This document shows, piece by piece, positions 8,867-17,789 of a stretch of 64,000 bases of DNA; the first letter of the stretch is position 1, and every line of letters begins with the position of its first letter. The stretch covers positions 62,001 to 126,000 of the forward strand of contig NZ_JACOON010000007.1 of assembly GCF_014287795.1 (NCBI RefSeq). Reading direction: 5' to 3'. Source of the DNA: Christensenella tenuis (GTDB taxonomy: Bacteria > Bacillota > Clostridia > Christensenellales > Christensenellaceae). The position numbers and the translations under genes are program-made. The notes beneath the pieces are model-generated. The model saw nothing but the letters and a program-made list of their open reading frames with translations. It made no database searches and was not told where the DNA came from.

Positions 8867-9300
8867 GAAAACATAACGGAGTCTTTGCCGCTATGTCGCT
8901 ATATAAAAATATAGGTATATAATATATATATGTAGAAATCTAATATAAAAAATATATTCTACAGTATACTGTGCAGTTTGAATTTGATAACTTTCTTACG
9001 GCAGATGGCTGCTTTTATGAAAACAGATATGTTGGGGTATCAATTTATGTTGGGCGCATAATAGGGCTTGGATGAATTCAACTTGATCTCTGCATATATA
9101 ATTGGAGTATCCTATGAAAAACTGGAGACCAAGACCATCAGTTTAGTTGACGGTTTGCACTGGCCCTATAGGGGGCTGGTACCAGCCGTATATTTTTATA
9201 TTTATATCCTTGCACTGCCGTTGTTAAACGGCAATATTACCTTTTTTCTATCGTTCATCCGGTTTGGTGATTTCTGTAACTAGCTAGCGCTAATGACAAA
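8867..9300. other. AT-rich intergenic region with a second IS200-like tail
   Basis: About 430 bases without a credible gene. An AT-rich hairpin (TGTAGAA 8931-8937 with TTCTACA 8957-8963) and the 12-base palindrome ACAGTATACTGT (8961-8972) come first. From 9134 a cluster resembles the tail at 1687-1729: an imperfect stem 9134-9154, then TTTGCACT (9154-9161), then a CCCTATAGGG stem and the palindrome CTGGTACCAG (9176-9185). A further TTGCACT with a short CCGTT/AACGG stem follows near 9210-9230. The shared order of stem, TTTGCACT and CCCTxTAxGGG suggests remains of related elements. A 71-codon ORF here has no recognisable features. Confidence 0.5.
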
Positions 9301-9303
9301 GAC

Positions 9304-9379
9304 CCTCCCCTATCCATGCCAGGGGAGGCTTCACATTTATTTTAAAACGCCATCACAATTGGTATCGTGATGGCGTTTT
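9304..9379. terminator. Two stem-loops, convergent terminator region
   Basis: CCTCCCCT (9304-9311) pairs with AGGGGAGG (9321-9328). A 13-bp stem AAAACGCCATCAC (9344-9356) pairs with GTGATGGCGTTTT (9367-9379). The second stem has A/T tails on both sides, so it can stop transcription from either direction. It sits downstream of the second E1 gene on the minus strand. Confidence 0.8.
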
Positions 9380-9421
9380 ACAGCATAAAATAGATTTATA
9401 CTTTTTCTCCGCTTCCTGCGA

Positions 9422-11887
9422 TTATACCCCCAATTTATTCCTACGGTTCATTTCAGTCACAGAAAAGGAATGTTTTGGCGTATATCCCGGCAGCGGCTGG
9501 ATCTTCTGGTGATACGCGTCCAAAAACCAATCTGCTTGCGGGAAGAAAGAAGCCTCCAGCTCGTATACAGGAGTGATCCAATTTCTCGCGCCTAAAACAA
9601 CCGGCGGCGCATCCAAATAATTAAATAGCGAAGAACAGATGTTCTGTGCGAAATCATTGATTATCGAGCCTTTCTGGCAAGCATCGCTCGCAATGATAAT
9701 CCGTCCCGTCTTTTTTACGGATTCCTGAACAGGTTCAAAATTAAAGGGAACAATGCTGCGTGCATCAATTACTTCAGCACTAATGCCATATTGCCCTTCA
9801 AAAATATCAGCAGCCTCCAGCGCTTTATATAAGGTAGCGCCAATCGTCAAAATGGTCAAATCCGAACCTTTTTTCTTAACATCCGGTTCTCCGATTGGGA
9901 TTTCATAGTACTCTTCCGGCACACCACCTTCGTGGAACGTCTCTCCAATTCCGTAAAGAGATTGACTCTCCAGATATATAACCGGGTCAGTTCCTGCGAG
10001 CGCCGCATTCAGTAGTCCCTTTGCATCATAAGGAGTGACAGGATAGACAATTTTTAGTCCTGGAACATGCGCACAAATACTTGACCATTCCTGGGAATGC
10101 TGCGCGCCGTATTTTGCTCCCACCCCCATGCGCAGTACAACCGGCATCCTGACCTGTCCTGCGGTCATGCTTTGCCATTTGGCAAGCTGGTTTAAAACTT
10201 CATCTCCTGCACGGCCCAGGAAATCACAATACATTAGTTCCGGGAGTGCGCGTCCGCCCATCATAGCATACCCTACGGCTGCTCCGACGATTGCAGATTC
10301 CGATATTCCCGAATTGAAAAGCCTGTGATAAGGTACGGATTGGTCAAGCTCTTTGTAGGCGCCGTATGCGCTTCCCCATATCCTGAGGTCTTCCCCAAAC
10401 GAAACCAGGGTAGGATCTTCGTAAAATTTATCGAGCACCGCTTCAAAAATTGCGTCGCGCAATTGGATCACAGCTGAGGAGGGAAGTTTCTTGCCATTCT
10501 TCATCCCATCCCTGCTCCGCTTTTTCAGACGCTTAACGCGCGGATTTTCTTCTTTTGGCGCGGAAACATCTGCATCCCCAGCCTCCATTTTGGGTATGTG
10601 CCGATTGGAAAACATATATTTTTCAATGGCCTCCGGTTCCCTGAGAAGGTCCATACGCGGGGTTATGGTATCATCAATCGCCAGTTTGAACACAGAAAGA
10701 ATCATTGCACGTATTTCATTGCGCAGTCCAGCCGTTTGCTCCCACGTCATGATCTTATTTTCCACCAGCTGTTTTTCATAATCGGAGATTGCGTCCTGCG
10801 CCTCCCAAGCCCCAATTTCCTCTTGGGTGCGGTTAGGGCTGGCATCAGACGTAGAATGGCCGCAGAAACGATATGTAATTATATCGAGAAGCGCGGGGCC
10901 TTGTCCCTCTTGCAGCAACTTTTTTTTACGTTTCATGGCGTCAATCACAGCAAAAACATTGAAGCCGTCTACACGTTCCGCGTGCATCTGTTCTGGATTG
11001 ATCCCTGCGCCAACGCGTGCAAGAACGCCGTATGCCATGGTCTCGCCATTTGTCTGTCCTCCCATGCCGTATCCATTGTTATTAAAGTTGAACAAAACGG
11101 GCAGGCCGCCTTTATAGCTATCCTCCCACAGTGTGTTAAACTGGTCCATGGAAGCAAAATTCATCGCTTCCCATACCGGGCCGCAGCCAAGCGCGCCGTC
11201 CCCTGCATTTGCGATTACGATTCCTTTTTTCTTCATATTCTTTTTATACAACGCCGCACCTGCCGCAATCGGAGCACTTCCACCTACGATTGCATTATTT
11301 GGATAAACGCCAAAAGGAATGAAGAAAGCATGCATGGAATTTCCAAGCCCTTCCGCAAAACCATTTTTCCGGCCAAAAATTTCTGCCATGATACCGTAAA
11401 GATAAAATCTTTTTGCAAGTTCGCGGATTCCTGTGGAAAAATGTTCTTTTACCACCTGATATTGTGCGCCATTGTTCGATTGTTCCATGATTTGCTGAAG
11501 CTCATCATCCGTCAATTTGCGCAGTGCGGAAAATCCTTTGGCGATCAGTTCGCCATGGCTCCTGTGCGTACCGAATACAATGTCGTCACGATTAAGTAGG
11601 AACGCCTGCCCCACTGCCGCGCTTTCCTGCCCGATTCCAAGATGCGCAGGGCCGGAATAGTTATAGGCAATATCGCAATATTTCCCAGTCAGCCGCAAAT
11701 CCTGTATCATAGTTTCAAATTCCCGGATTGCCAACATATCATAAAAAATATTAACAAGGTCTTCCTTGGAAAAATCCCCAAGGATATCTTTCATTCTTTT
11801 CTGATAGTCGTTCAGGGGAATATCGTTAAACGCCGCAGTTCCCCTTGCCCTGATTTGTTCCGGATCGAGATAAAGTTCTTTTGTCAT
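9422..11887 (-). CDS. 2-oxoacid dehydrogenase E1, fused alpha-beta (complex 2)
   Basis: An 821-residue paralogue of the E1 fusion at 1986-4457, collinear over its length. It keeps GPAHLGIGQESA, the TPP motif (GDGALGCGPV ... NNNGYGMGG) with the same insert after MDQFNTLW, the beta-half GEDLRIWGSAYGAYKEL and the C-terminal DAPPVVLGARNWITP. It should decarboxylate a 2-oxoacid or cleave an acyloin and pass the acyl group to its E2. Divergence from the first copy is substantial in the linker and C-terminus, so this is an old duplication or separate acquisition with possibly a different substrate. GGAGG precedes the ATG. It is the last gene of the second E2-E3-E1 unit. Confidence 0.85.
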   Translation of the reverse strand: MTKELYLDPEQIRARGTAAFNDIPLNDYQKRMKDILGDFSKEDLVNIFYDMLAIREFETMIQDLRLTGKYCDIAYNYSGPAHLGIGQESAAVGQAFLLNRDDIVFGTHRSHGELIAKGFSALRKLTDDELQQIMEQSNNGAQYQVVKEHFSTGIRELAKRFYLYGIMAEIFGRKNGFAEGLGNSMHAFFIPFGVYPNNAIVGGSAPIAAGAALYKKNMKKKGIVIANAGDGALGCGPVWEAMNFASMDQFNTLWEDSYKGGLPVLFNFNNNGYGMGGQTNGETMAYGVLARVGAGINPEQMHAERVDGFNVFAVIDAMKRKKKLLQEGQGPALLDIITYRFCGHSTSDASPNRTQEEIGAWEAQDAISDYEKQLVENKIMTWEQTAGLRNEIRAMILSVFKLAIDDTITPRMDLLREPEAIEKYMFSNRHIPKMEAGDADVSAPKEENPRVKRLKKRSRDGMKNGKKLPSSAVIQLRDAIFEAVLDKFYEDPTLVSFGEDLRIWGSAYGAYKELDQSVPYHRLFNSGISESAIVGAAVGYAMMGGRALPELMYCDFLGRAGDEVLNQLAKWQSMTAGQVRMPVVLRMGVGAKYGAQHSQEWSSICAHVPGLKIVYPVTPYDAKGLLNAALAGTDPVIYLESQSLYGIGETFHEGGVPEEYYEIPIGEPDVKKKGSDLTILTIGATLYKALEAADIFEGQYGISAEVIDARSIVPFNFEPVQESVKKTGRIIIASDACQKGSIINDFAQNICSSLFNYLDAPPVVLGARNWITPVYELEASFFPQADWFLDAYHQKIQPLPGYTPKHSFSVTEMNRRNKLGV

Positions 11888-11905
11888 GTTTTCATACCTC
11901 CAGAG

Positions 11906-13273
11906 TCATTCAGTAAATATCGTTTCACGGATGATCTCACAAACCGTCGGATGCGGAAAGATCGTCCTTTTGATCCCTTCAAGCGGAATCTTGTTCTGTA
12001 TCATCAAAGTAAGCGGATATATGATTTCGGAAGCATATGAACAAAGCAACGATGCGCCCAGGATCGTTTGCCCTTTTCCATCCAAAACGAGTTTGCAAAA
12101 TCCGCCGCTCAGGCCATTTTCGGCAATATGCCTCCCATTCAGGTTGATACTTGCTTTTTTGACAATCGTCTGAATTCCTTTTTCAGTTGCCTGTTGTTCC
12201 GTAAGGCCGCAGAACGCCGCCTCCGGCTGCGTATAGATCACACCCGGAATTGCAGTGTAATTCATTTCATCTGCCTTCCCCATCATATGATTGACCGCTA
12301 CCTCGGCCTCCCTATAAGCAACATGTGCAAGCATATATTTTCCATTTACATCACCCGCCGCATATAATCCCGGAATATTGGTTTCACAATGCTTATCCAC
12401 AACCGGAGCTCCGTGTTCCATATAAAGATTCATACCGGAAAGCCCCGGAATATTCAGGGAGGGCTTGCGTCCCATACACATCAGCAGTTTGTCATAAGGA
12501 AATTCCTGCGTTCCGGAAGGTGTTTTTACGCACGCTGTACTGCCGGAAACGTCAAAAATCCGGCTGCCCAGTACAAAATGGATTCCCATATTTTCCAAAT
12601 TCCTTTGCAATGTTTGAGAAAGTTCCATATCGATCGGGCCGCCAATGTGCCCGGTCATTTCGACGACCGTTACCCGGCTGCCCGCAATACTGAAATAAGC
12701 AGCCATTTCAAGCCCAATCACTCCGGCTCCCACAACAACAAGCTGTTCGGGAATTTCTCTCATCTCAAGGATTTCCCGGCTTGTCAGCACCGATCCGTCA
12801 GCAAGACCGCCTGCCACTCCCGGAATATTAGGAATAACAGGCTCCGATCCTGTTGCAATCAGCGCTTTGGAAGTGCGAATGGTCTCGTTGCCGCAGGTAA
12901 GGACAAAGCCATTATCTTCCTTCCTGAGTCCAGCTTCCGTTTGAATTATATCAATGCCTTTGCGGGCCAAGGCGGAAGACACACCTCCCACGAGCGTCTT
13001 CACAACATCCTGTTTTCGGGCTATTGCCCGCGGGTGATGCAAGCGGGGATTTTCACACGAAACGCCAAACTCTTTGCCTTTATACTGCCCGTATTCGAAT
13101 ATCTTTGCGGCATGCAAAAGCGTTTTAGTGGGAATGCATCCCTCGTTCAGGCATACGCCGCCCACTGCGTTTTTTTCCGCCAAAATCACCTTTTTCCCAG
13201 CCTCGGCGGCGCGTTCTGCTGCGAGATATCCGGCGGGGCCGCCACCAATCACGGCAATGTCATATGTTTTCAT
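11906..13273 (-). CDS. lpdA: Dihydrolipoamide dehydrogenase E3 (complex 2)
   Basis: The 455-residue E3 of the second complex. It has GGGPAGYLAAERA (10-22), the redox pair in GGVCLNEGC (Cys41, Cys46), a second dinucleotide fold with GAGVIGLEMAAYF, YAAGDVNGKYMLAH and the C-terminal HPTVCE, where His and Glu are conserved and Ser is replaced by Cys. I start it at ATG 13273 because AGGAGG precedes it and overlaps the E2 stop; a longer frame to 13300 adds only nine residues inside the E2 gene. The E2 stop is 10 bases upstream, implying translational coupling. Why the cell keeps two E3 genes 7 kb apart is unclear. Confidence 0.92.
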   Translation of the reverse strand: MKTYDIAVIGGGPAGYLAAERAAEAGKKVILAEKNAVGGVCLNEGCIPTKTLLHAAKIFEYGQYKGKEFGVSCENPRLHHPRAIARKQDVVKTLVGGVSSALARKGIDIIQTEAGLRKEDNGFVLTCGNETIRTSKALIATGSEPVIPNIPGVAGGLADGSVLTSREILEMREIPEQLVVVGAGVIGLEMAAYFSIAGSRVTVVEMTGHIGGPIDMELSQTLQRNLENMGIHFVLGSRIFDVSGSTACVKTPSGTQEFPYDKLLMCMGRKPSLNIPGLSGMNLYMEHGAPVVDKHCETNIPGLYAAGDVNGKYMLAHVAYREAEVAVNHMMGKADEMNYTAIPGVIYTQPEAAFCGLTEQQATEKGIQTIVKKASINLNGRHIAENGLSGGFCKLVLDGKGQTILGASLLCSYASEIIYPLTLMIQNKIPLEGIKRTIFPHPTVCEIIRETIFTE

Positions 13274-13283
13274 GAAGCGCCTC

Positions 13284-14543
13284 CTAAATAAGCTGTTCAA
13301 ATTGTTCCAGGTTTTTACACACTGCCTGCAGGAATCGGGAAGCCGGCGCGCCGTCTACCGCACGGTGGTCGTACGTAAGCGACAAATGCCCCGCAGGATA
13401 ATACAGTATGCCTTCGTTCGTTTTTTTGACTGCATACTCTATGTTTCCCACACCAAGAATTCCAATCTGGGGCGGATTTAATATGGGGGTGAAGTCCGTT
13501 ACCCCAAGGCCTCCCAAGTTAGATACGGTAAAAGTCGCGCCTATCATTTCTTCCGGAAGGATACTGCCGCCGCGGCACTTCGCCGCAAGTTCTTTGACTT
13601 TCCGTGACAGTTCAACCAAAGAGAGCGTCTGTGCCTTGGGGACTGTAGGCACCATCAAGCCCCGCTCCGTATCCACCGCACAGCCAAGATAGACGTCATC
13701 AAAATACTCCATCTCCGCATCGTTGAGCATATGTGCGTTCATATAATTGAACTGCGCCAACGTTTTTGCCGTTGCAAAAAGAATCATATCCGTAATCGTA
13801 ATGTTTTTTTCGTCTCCCGGCGCAAGCTTCAGCCACTCGCGGTACCGTTGGATAGACGAAGCGTTATATGTCATATGATTGGTAAGCTGGGCAGTATTTC
13901 GGAGGGAATCCATCATATTTTTTGCAATCGTGCGCCGGATTGTCGGTATTTTCTCAATTCTTGATCCCTTTCTGTCAGACAGGCCTGTATCGGGCTGTTC
14001 GATTCCGAAATCTGTAGGTTTATTCTCCTTTTCCGGGACCGCCTGCATTGCATGGATAATATCCGCTTCAATAATCCTTCCTTCCGCGCCGGACGGAAGG
14101 ATTCCCGTTACCTTAACCCCATTGACCTCCGCCAGTTGCCGCGCACGCGGCGATAAAAATCCCTGTGGCGCGGTTTCGGGTACGGATGCGGCGAAGTCTT
14201 TCTGCGCAGCGCCCGCTCCCCCGGGGACCGCCGGGACGGAAACCGGAGCTTCTTCTACGGTTTCCGCCGCGCCTTTCGCAGGAGAGATATTGCTGATATC
14301 TTCCCCAGGTTGCCCAATCACGCATACCGGGGTCATAACCGGAACCACATCATAGGGTTCGTAAAAGCATTTTAGGACTGTCCCTTCCGTTTCTGCATAA
14401 ACGTCCATGGACGACTTATCCGTCTCGATCGAAAAAAGCGCGTCACCCTTGGCAACAGAATCGTTTTCGGATACAAACCATTCTCCAAGGATGCTGGTAT
14501 CTTCATTGAGCCCTAAACGGGGCATATTGACAATCTCCGCCAT
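13284..14543 (-). CDS. Dihydrolipoyl acyltransferase E2 (complex 2)
   Basis: A 419-residue E2 with one lipoyl domain (lipoyl lysine in ETDKSSM, Lys43), a short linker rich in Ala, Pro and Val, a subunit-binding domain (SPRARQLAEVNG, GAEGRIIEADI) and the acyltransferase domain with C-terminal DHRAVDG. TAAGGAGGAG sits before the ATG. It is less Ala/Pro-rich in the linker than the copy at 6042-7298. It heads the second complex operon with its own promoter, beyond the terminator of the SorC regulator gene. Its substrate is not evident. Confidence 0.9.
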   Translation of the reverse strand: MAEIVNMPRLGLNEDTSILGEWFVSENDSVAKGDALFSIETDKSSMDVYAETEGTVLKCFYEPYDVVPVMTPVCVIGQPGEDISNISPAKGAAETVEEAPVSVPAVPGGAGAAQKDFAASVPETAPQGFLSPRARQLAEVNGVKVTGILPSGAEGRIIEADIIHAMQAVPEKENKPTDFGIEQPDTGLSDRKGSRIEKIPTIRRTIAKNMMDSLRNTAQLTNHMTYNASSIQRYREWLKLAPGDEKNITITDMILFATAKTLAQFNYMNAHMLNDAEMEYFDDVYLGCAVDTERGLMVPTVPKAQTLSLVELSRKVKELAAKCRGGSILPEEMIGATFTVSNLGGLGVTDFTPILNPPQIGILGVGNIEYAVKKTNEGILYYPAGHLSLTYDHRAVDGAPASRFLQAVCKNLEQFEQLI

Positions 14544-14566
14544 ATTACTCCTCCTTAAAATCTAGA

Positions 14567-14671
14567 CTGTCCCTACGGGCCGGCCGTGTGGGACAGCGCT
14601 GCCGCAATAACTTTCACCGGATTCCATTTATCCGGCCGATTGCAGTATATCATTTGCAGAATTTCTGTCCA
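14567..14671 (-). promoter_or_regulatory. Promoter and structured leader of complex 2
   Basis: TGGACA (14666-14671) and TATACT (14644-14649) on the minus strand are 16 bases apart. The leader ends in a strong hairpin just before the ribosome site: CTGTCCC 14567-14573 with GGGACAG 14590-14596, with an inner ACGG/CCGT stem. The hairpin could modulate translation or protect the 5' end. The SorC protein encoded upstream is the obvious candidate regulator, but I see no clear operator. Confidence 0.55.
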
Positions 14672-14697
14672 GTAAATCACCGATATCTGGCATAAAT

Positions 14698-14735
14698 CCC
14701 AAAAAAATACTCTTTTGAAATTAGTTTCAAAAGAG
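14698..14735 (-). terminator. Terminator after the SorC regulator gene
   Basis: An 11-bp stem CTCTTTTGAAA (14710-14720) with TTTCAAAAGAG (14725-14735) and a four-base loop is followed on the minus strand by TATTTTTTTGG. It ends the sugar operon that reads through the SorC gene. Confidence 0.85.
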
Positions 14736-14756
14736 CGACGCCAGCTTTTGCCCAAT

Positions 14757-15722
14757 TTATTTTTTCAGCATTTTAGCTTTTTTTAAAATATCATTTGCCG
14801 TTTTTTCATCTGTATAGAGCCGGTTAATAATGCCTCCGCGCAGGGCTCCCAAAACGGCCTGGCTCTTATGTTTGCCAACCGCAATCCCAATCCGGTTTTC
14901 TTTTTCTTTGATGCTGGCAAGCGAAATACCCATAATCCGTTGAGTAATATTGCTCTGGATTTCATTCCCATTGATATCAAAGTGGCGTCCGGCAATATCC
15001 CCTACTCCGCCGCTGTGTGCAATTCTGTTATAAACGCTTAAATTATAGGTCCCCTCGTCGGTCAAAAATGTATCCCTTAAATCCATACCGCCAATGGAGA
15101 GGATTACGGTCTGCGCCTGATAGCAAAGGTTCATCACGTACCTGATGTTGGAATCAGCGCGCAGGACATCTGCGATATGTTCGGAATCCACCACCAGCGG
15201 AGCGGGCATAACAAAGCCCTGCGCGGAAAAAACCTCTGCAAATTTTTCAACAATATGCGCCGCTTTCATTGCCGCGATTGTACCTGTCACAAAACCGCTT
15301 AGCATACAAACCTTTACATGGCGCTTTTCGCGCGGCGGCGATACAAGATGCTTGGCAAGGTATTCCGCGGTACGCCCCCAATTGACGCCGACGATTTCTT
15401 CGTCCCGGATCAGGGCTGGAATATCGTGCGCCGCATATTCACAGACGTCATCCAGCCGGATAAAATAATCGTCCACAAACGATGGTATTACCACGCAGGA
15501 AACACCGAACCAGTCGGACAGCTCTTGTTGAAGCTGGATTACGGTTTCCCCCGAATAATTGATTTTAAATTCCACATATCCTAAATCTACCGCTTTGCGG
15601 ATCAAGCGGGAAATCGTAGATTTGGAAACATAGGCCCTGCGCGCAATTTCTTCCTGGCTGACCCCTAACTGGTAATATTGCTTTGCCGCACTGATCATCA
15701 GTTGAAATTCAGTCTTATTCAT
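14757..15722 (-). CDS. SorC/DeoR-type sugar-responsive transcriptional regulator
   Basis: A 321-residue protein counted from ATG 15722. It has an N-terminal helix-turn-helix (VSQEEIARRAYVSKSTISRLI) and a SorC-type phosphosugar-binding domain for the rest, with GVNWGRTAEYLA and a late VGKHKSQAVLGALRGG. Such regulators respond to phosphorylated sugars and usually act as activators or repressors of the operon that carries them. ATG 15728 or TTG 15752 are possible alternative starts; none has a strong ribosome site. It is the last gene of the transporter, dehydrogenase, transketolase and kinase operon, followed by a terminator and then the second dehydrogenase complex. Confidence 0.85.
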   Translation of the reverse strand: MNKTEFQLMISAAKQYYQLGVSQEEIARRAYVSKSTISRLIRKAVDLGYVEFKINYSGETVIQLQQELSDWFGVSCVVIPSFVDDYFIRLDDVCEYAAHDIPALIRDEEIVGVNWGRTAEYLAKHLVSPPREKRHVKVCMLSGFVTGTIAAMKAAHIVEKFAEVFSAQGFVMPAPLVVDSEHIADVLRADSNIRYVMNLCYQAQTVILSIGGMDLRDTFLTDEGTYNLSVYNRIAHSGGVGDIAGRHFDINGNEIQSNITQRIMGISLASIKEKENRIGIAVGKHKSQAVLGALRGGIINRLYTDEKTANDILKKAKMLKK

Positions 15723-15776
15723 TTTCATCTTTTCCGGCAGCAATACGGACAAAAATTCCCGCCTGCGCGTATCCGT

Positions 15777-16232
15777 TTATTTTGCACTTACCGTTTCCCC
15801 AAGCTCTACCATCCATGTATCCATTTCCGGACTGACCACCACCGCCTTGACAGGAGCGTCCTTTTCCAAAGAGATTGGTACAAAATGTGCTTTTCCGGGC
15901 GCAACGCAAAGCTGCATCCCCTCTTTTACATGGAGCATAACGCAAGTTTCCAGCAACGGTTTGCCATCTTCCAACGAGCAAAACAACATGACTCCGTCTC
16001 CGGAGGTGAAATAGAAAACTTCATAATCAGAATGATATTCCACTTTTGTATACTCCGGATTTTTGCAGCATGCTTCCACCATCCCGCCTGATATTTTGCT
16101 GTCCGCAAACTCCGCGGCCAGCCCGGATGGACGCCATGCAAAGTAATCCCCTGTCGGCGTTACTTCGTTTACCATAAATACTTCCAGCCCACTGACCAAT
16201 CCCGGTTCCCATTCGCGTATATCGACTTGCAT
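15777..16232 (-). CDS. Small cupin-like protein of unknown function
   Basis: A 151-residue protein with the beta-strand and glycine pattern of a single cupin. Acidic and histidine residues near VEYHSDYEVFYFTSGDG (middle) and the CVAPGKAHFVPI segment (about 115-125) could bind a metal. The general layout recalls ureidoglycolate-lyase-like or sugar-isomerase cupins, but I cannot place it in a named family. The start at ATG 16232 follows AAAGGGGA; the longer frame to 16256 lacks support. It lies between the kinase and the SorC gene in one operon, so a role on the sugar or its phosphate, for example isomerisation or epimerisation, is plausible but unproven. Confidence 0.6.
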   Translation of the reverse strand: MQVDIREWEPGLVSGLEVFMVNEVTPTGDYFAWRPSGLAAEFADSKISGGMVEACCKNPEYTKVEYHSDYEVFYFTSGDGVMLFCSLEDGKPLLETCVMLHVKEGMQLCVAPGKAHFVPISLEKDAPVKAVVVSPEMDTWMVELGETVSAK

Positions 16233-16288
16233 ATTAAATCCCCTTTCATTTCCCATTCAGTTTTCCATCCGTTTCCCCGCCGGAAAAT

Positions 16289-17788
16289 TCACCGCATTTT
16301 TGCAGAATGATTCATGATCGTTTCATTTGCACGGTATAACTCCCGGAAGGTTTCATAGCCTTCGTCATAAATCCCCGCATTCTTTTTGTCGGGATAGTAG
16401 TGCCGATTGTCATAGGCCACCAAACAGTCGCAGCCTTCTTTTGCGTCTTGAAAAATTCCTGTTCCGATTCCGGCTATAATGCCTATCCCTAGCGCCGCTT
16501 GTTCTTGTGCATGGGTTGATACAACTTCTTTTCCAAATATATCGGCTTGCATTTGCAGCCATAAGCCGCTGCGTGCACCCCCGCCGGAAGCAATGATTCT
16601 TTCCGTTTGAATCCCCGTTTCTTCCAAAACCCTGAGAGAATCTTTGAGGGCATATACGACACCTTCCATCACGGCGCGTATCATGTGCCGTGAATCATGC
16701 TTCAGTTTCAGTCCGAAAAAAAGCCCTGATGCATCCGGATTCATGTGCGGCGTGCGCTCTCCTCCTAAATAAGGCAGGAACAATACTCCTTCGCTGCCTG
16801 CATCGATTTCCGCGGCGCAGACCGTCATTTTTTCGTAGTTTGGAGCCTCCAATATATTATCGCGCAACCAACGCAGCGATATCCCGCCGCCCAGTACCGC
16901 TCCGAAAACAGTATAGGATTTTTCCGTTGCATTGCAGAACGTATGTGTGCGTAATTTTCTGTCGTACACATCGTTTCCGGAATAGGTTGCCATGGTACCG
17001 CCGGTCCCAATATTGGCGACCAGCAGCCCTTCCCGGTAAACGCCGTTTCCCATAATGAGGCCAGACTGATCCCCCGCGCCGTAAATAACGGGAATTCCTT
17101 TCCGAAGGCCTGTTTCCTCGGCCGCGCTTTGCGTTACACAGCCCGCAATATCAACTGATTCATGACAGGGAGGCAGGATACCTCCATCAATATCCAATTG
17201 ATCCAGCATTTCAAAATACCAGTTGCGGGCGGGCAAATCGAACATCGTTGTAGAAGACGCGTCCGTCACTTCACAGGCCAGCTCTCCGGTCAGCTTCATG
17301 CGAATATAATCCTTGGCATTGCAAATCCGGTCAATTTTCCGGTAAATTTCCGGACGTTTTTCCTTGACCCACAGAAGGGAAGGCAATGCAAATCCTGTAA
17401 AAATGCGGTTATGGATATGGGCTGCAATGGCTTCCGCACCTACTTTTTCATAAATTTCTTCTACTTGCCTTTTGGAACGCTGGTCCACCCAAATGATAGA
17501 AGGCATATTGGGCCTACCGCCTTTATCCAAAGCAACCAAGCCGTGCATCTGCCCCGTAATCCCAATACTTTCTATAGCGTCATATTCTTTCCGGGCATCT
17601 TGCTTTAGCTGTCTGAGAACCTCCTTTGAAGCTCGCCACCAGTCTTCCGCATCTTCTTCCGCATAATCGACCTGTGGTACGAACACTTTATAATCTTTTC
17701 CTGCTGTTGCTATAATTCCTCTTTCGGTATCTATAACCACTGCCTTTACGCTCTGCGTTCCAAGGTCTATGCCAAGTATGATTGCCAT
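16289..17788 (-). CDS. FGGY-family kinase, xylulokinase-like
   Basis: A 499-residue kinase that should phosphorylate a ketose with ATP. The N-terminal phosphate loop is GIDLGTQSVKAVVID, followed by the xylulokinase-typical GITGQMHGLV. The second domain has the GTGGTMATYSG adenosine-side motif and the FGGY-family GGGARSGLWLQMQADIFG. These fit XylB rather than glycerol, ribulo- or rhamnulokinase. The start at ATG 17788 is chosen because AAGGAAGG precedes it and it follows the transketolase stop by one base (TGAaATG). Neighbouring split transketolase genes would consume D-xylulose 5-phosphate or a related ketose phosphate. Confidence 0.85.
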   Translation of the reverse strand: MAIILGIDLGTQSVKAVVIDTERGIIATAGKDYKVFVPQVDYAEEDAEDWWRASKEVLRQLKQDARKEYDAIESIGITGQMHGLVALDKGGRPNMPSIIWVDQRSKRQVEEIYEKVGAEAIAAHIHNRIFTGFALPSLLWVKEKRPEIYRKIDRICNAKDYIRMKLTGELACEVTDASSTTMFDLPARNWYFEMLDQLDIDGGILPPCHESVDIAGCVTQSAAEETGLRKGIPVIYGAGDQSGLIMGNGVYREGLLVANIGTGGTMATYSGNDVYDRKLRTHTFCNATEKSYTVFGAVLGGGISLRWLRDNILEAPNYEKMTVCAAEIDAGSEGVLFLPYLGGERTPHMNPDASGLFFGLKLKHDSRHMIRAVMEGVVYALKDSLRVLEETGIQTERIIASGGGARSGLWLQMQADIFGKEVVSTHAQEQAALGIGIIAGIGTGIFQDAKEGCDCLVAYDNRHYYPDKKNAGIYDEGYETFRELYRANETIMNHSAKMR

Positions 17789-17789
17789 T

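Noticed and set aside
9068..9283. A 71-codon plus-strand open frame
   Set aside because: It runs through the IS-like hairpin tail, has no ribosome site or recognisable domain, and is explained as chance in AT-rich sequence.
10598..11599. A 333-codon plus-strand frame opposite the second E1 gene
   Set aside because: Its composition is that of an antisense frame, and the E1 gene on the other strand is certain.
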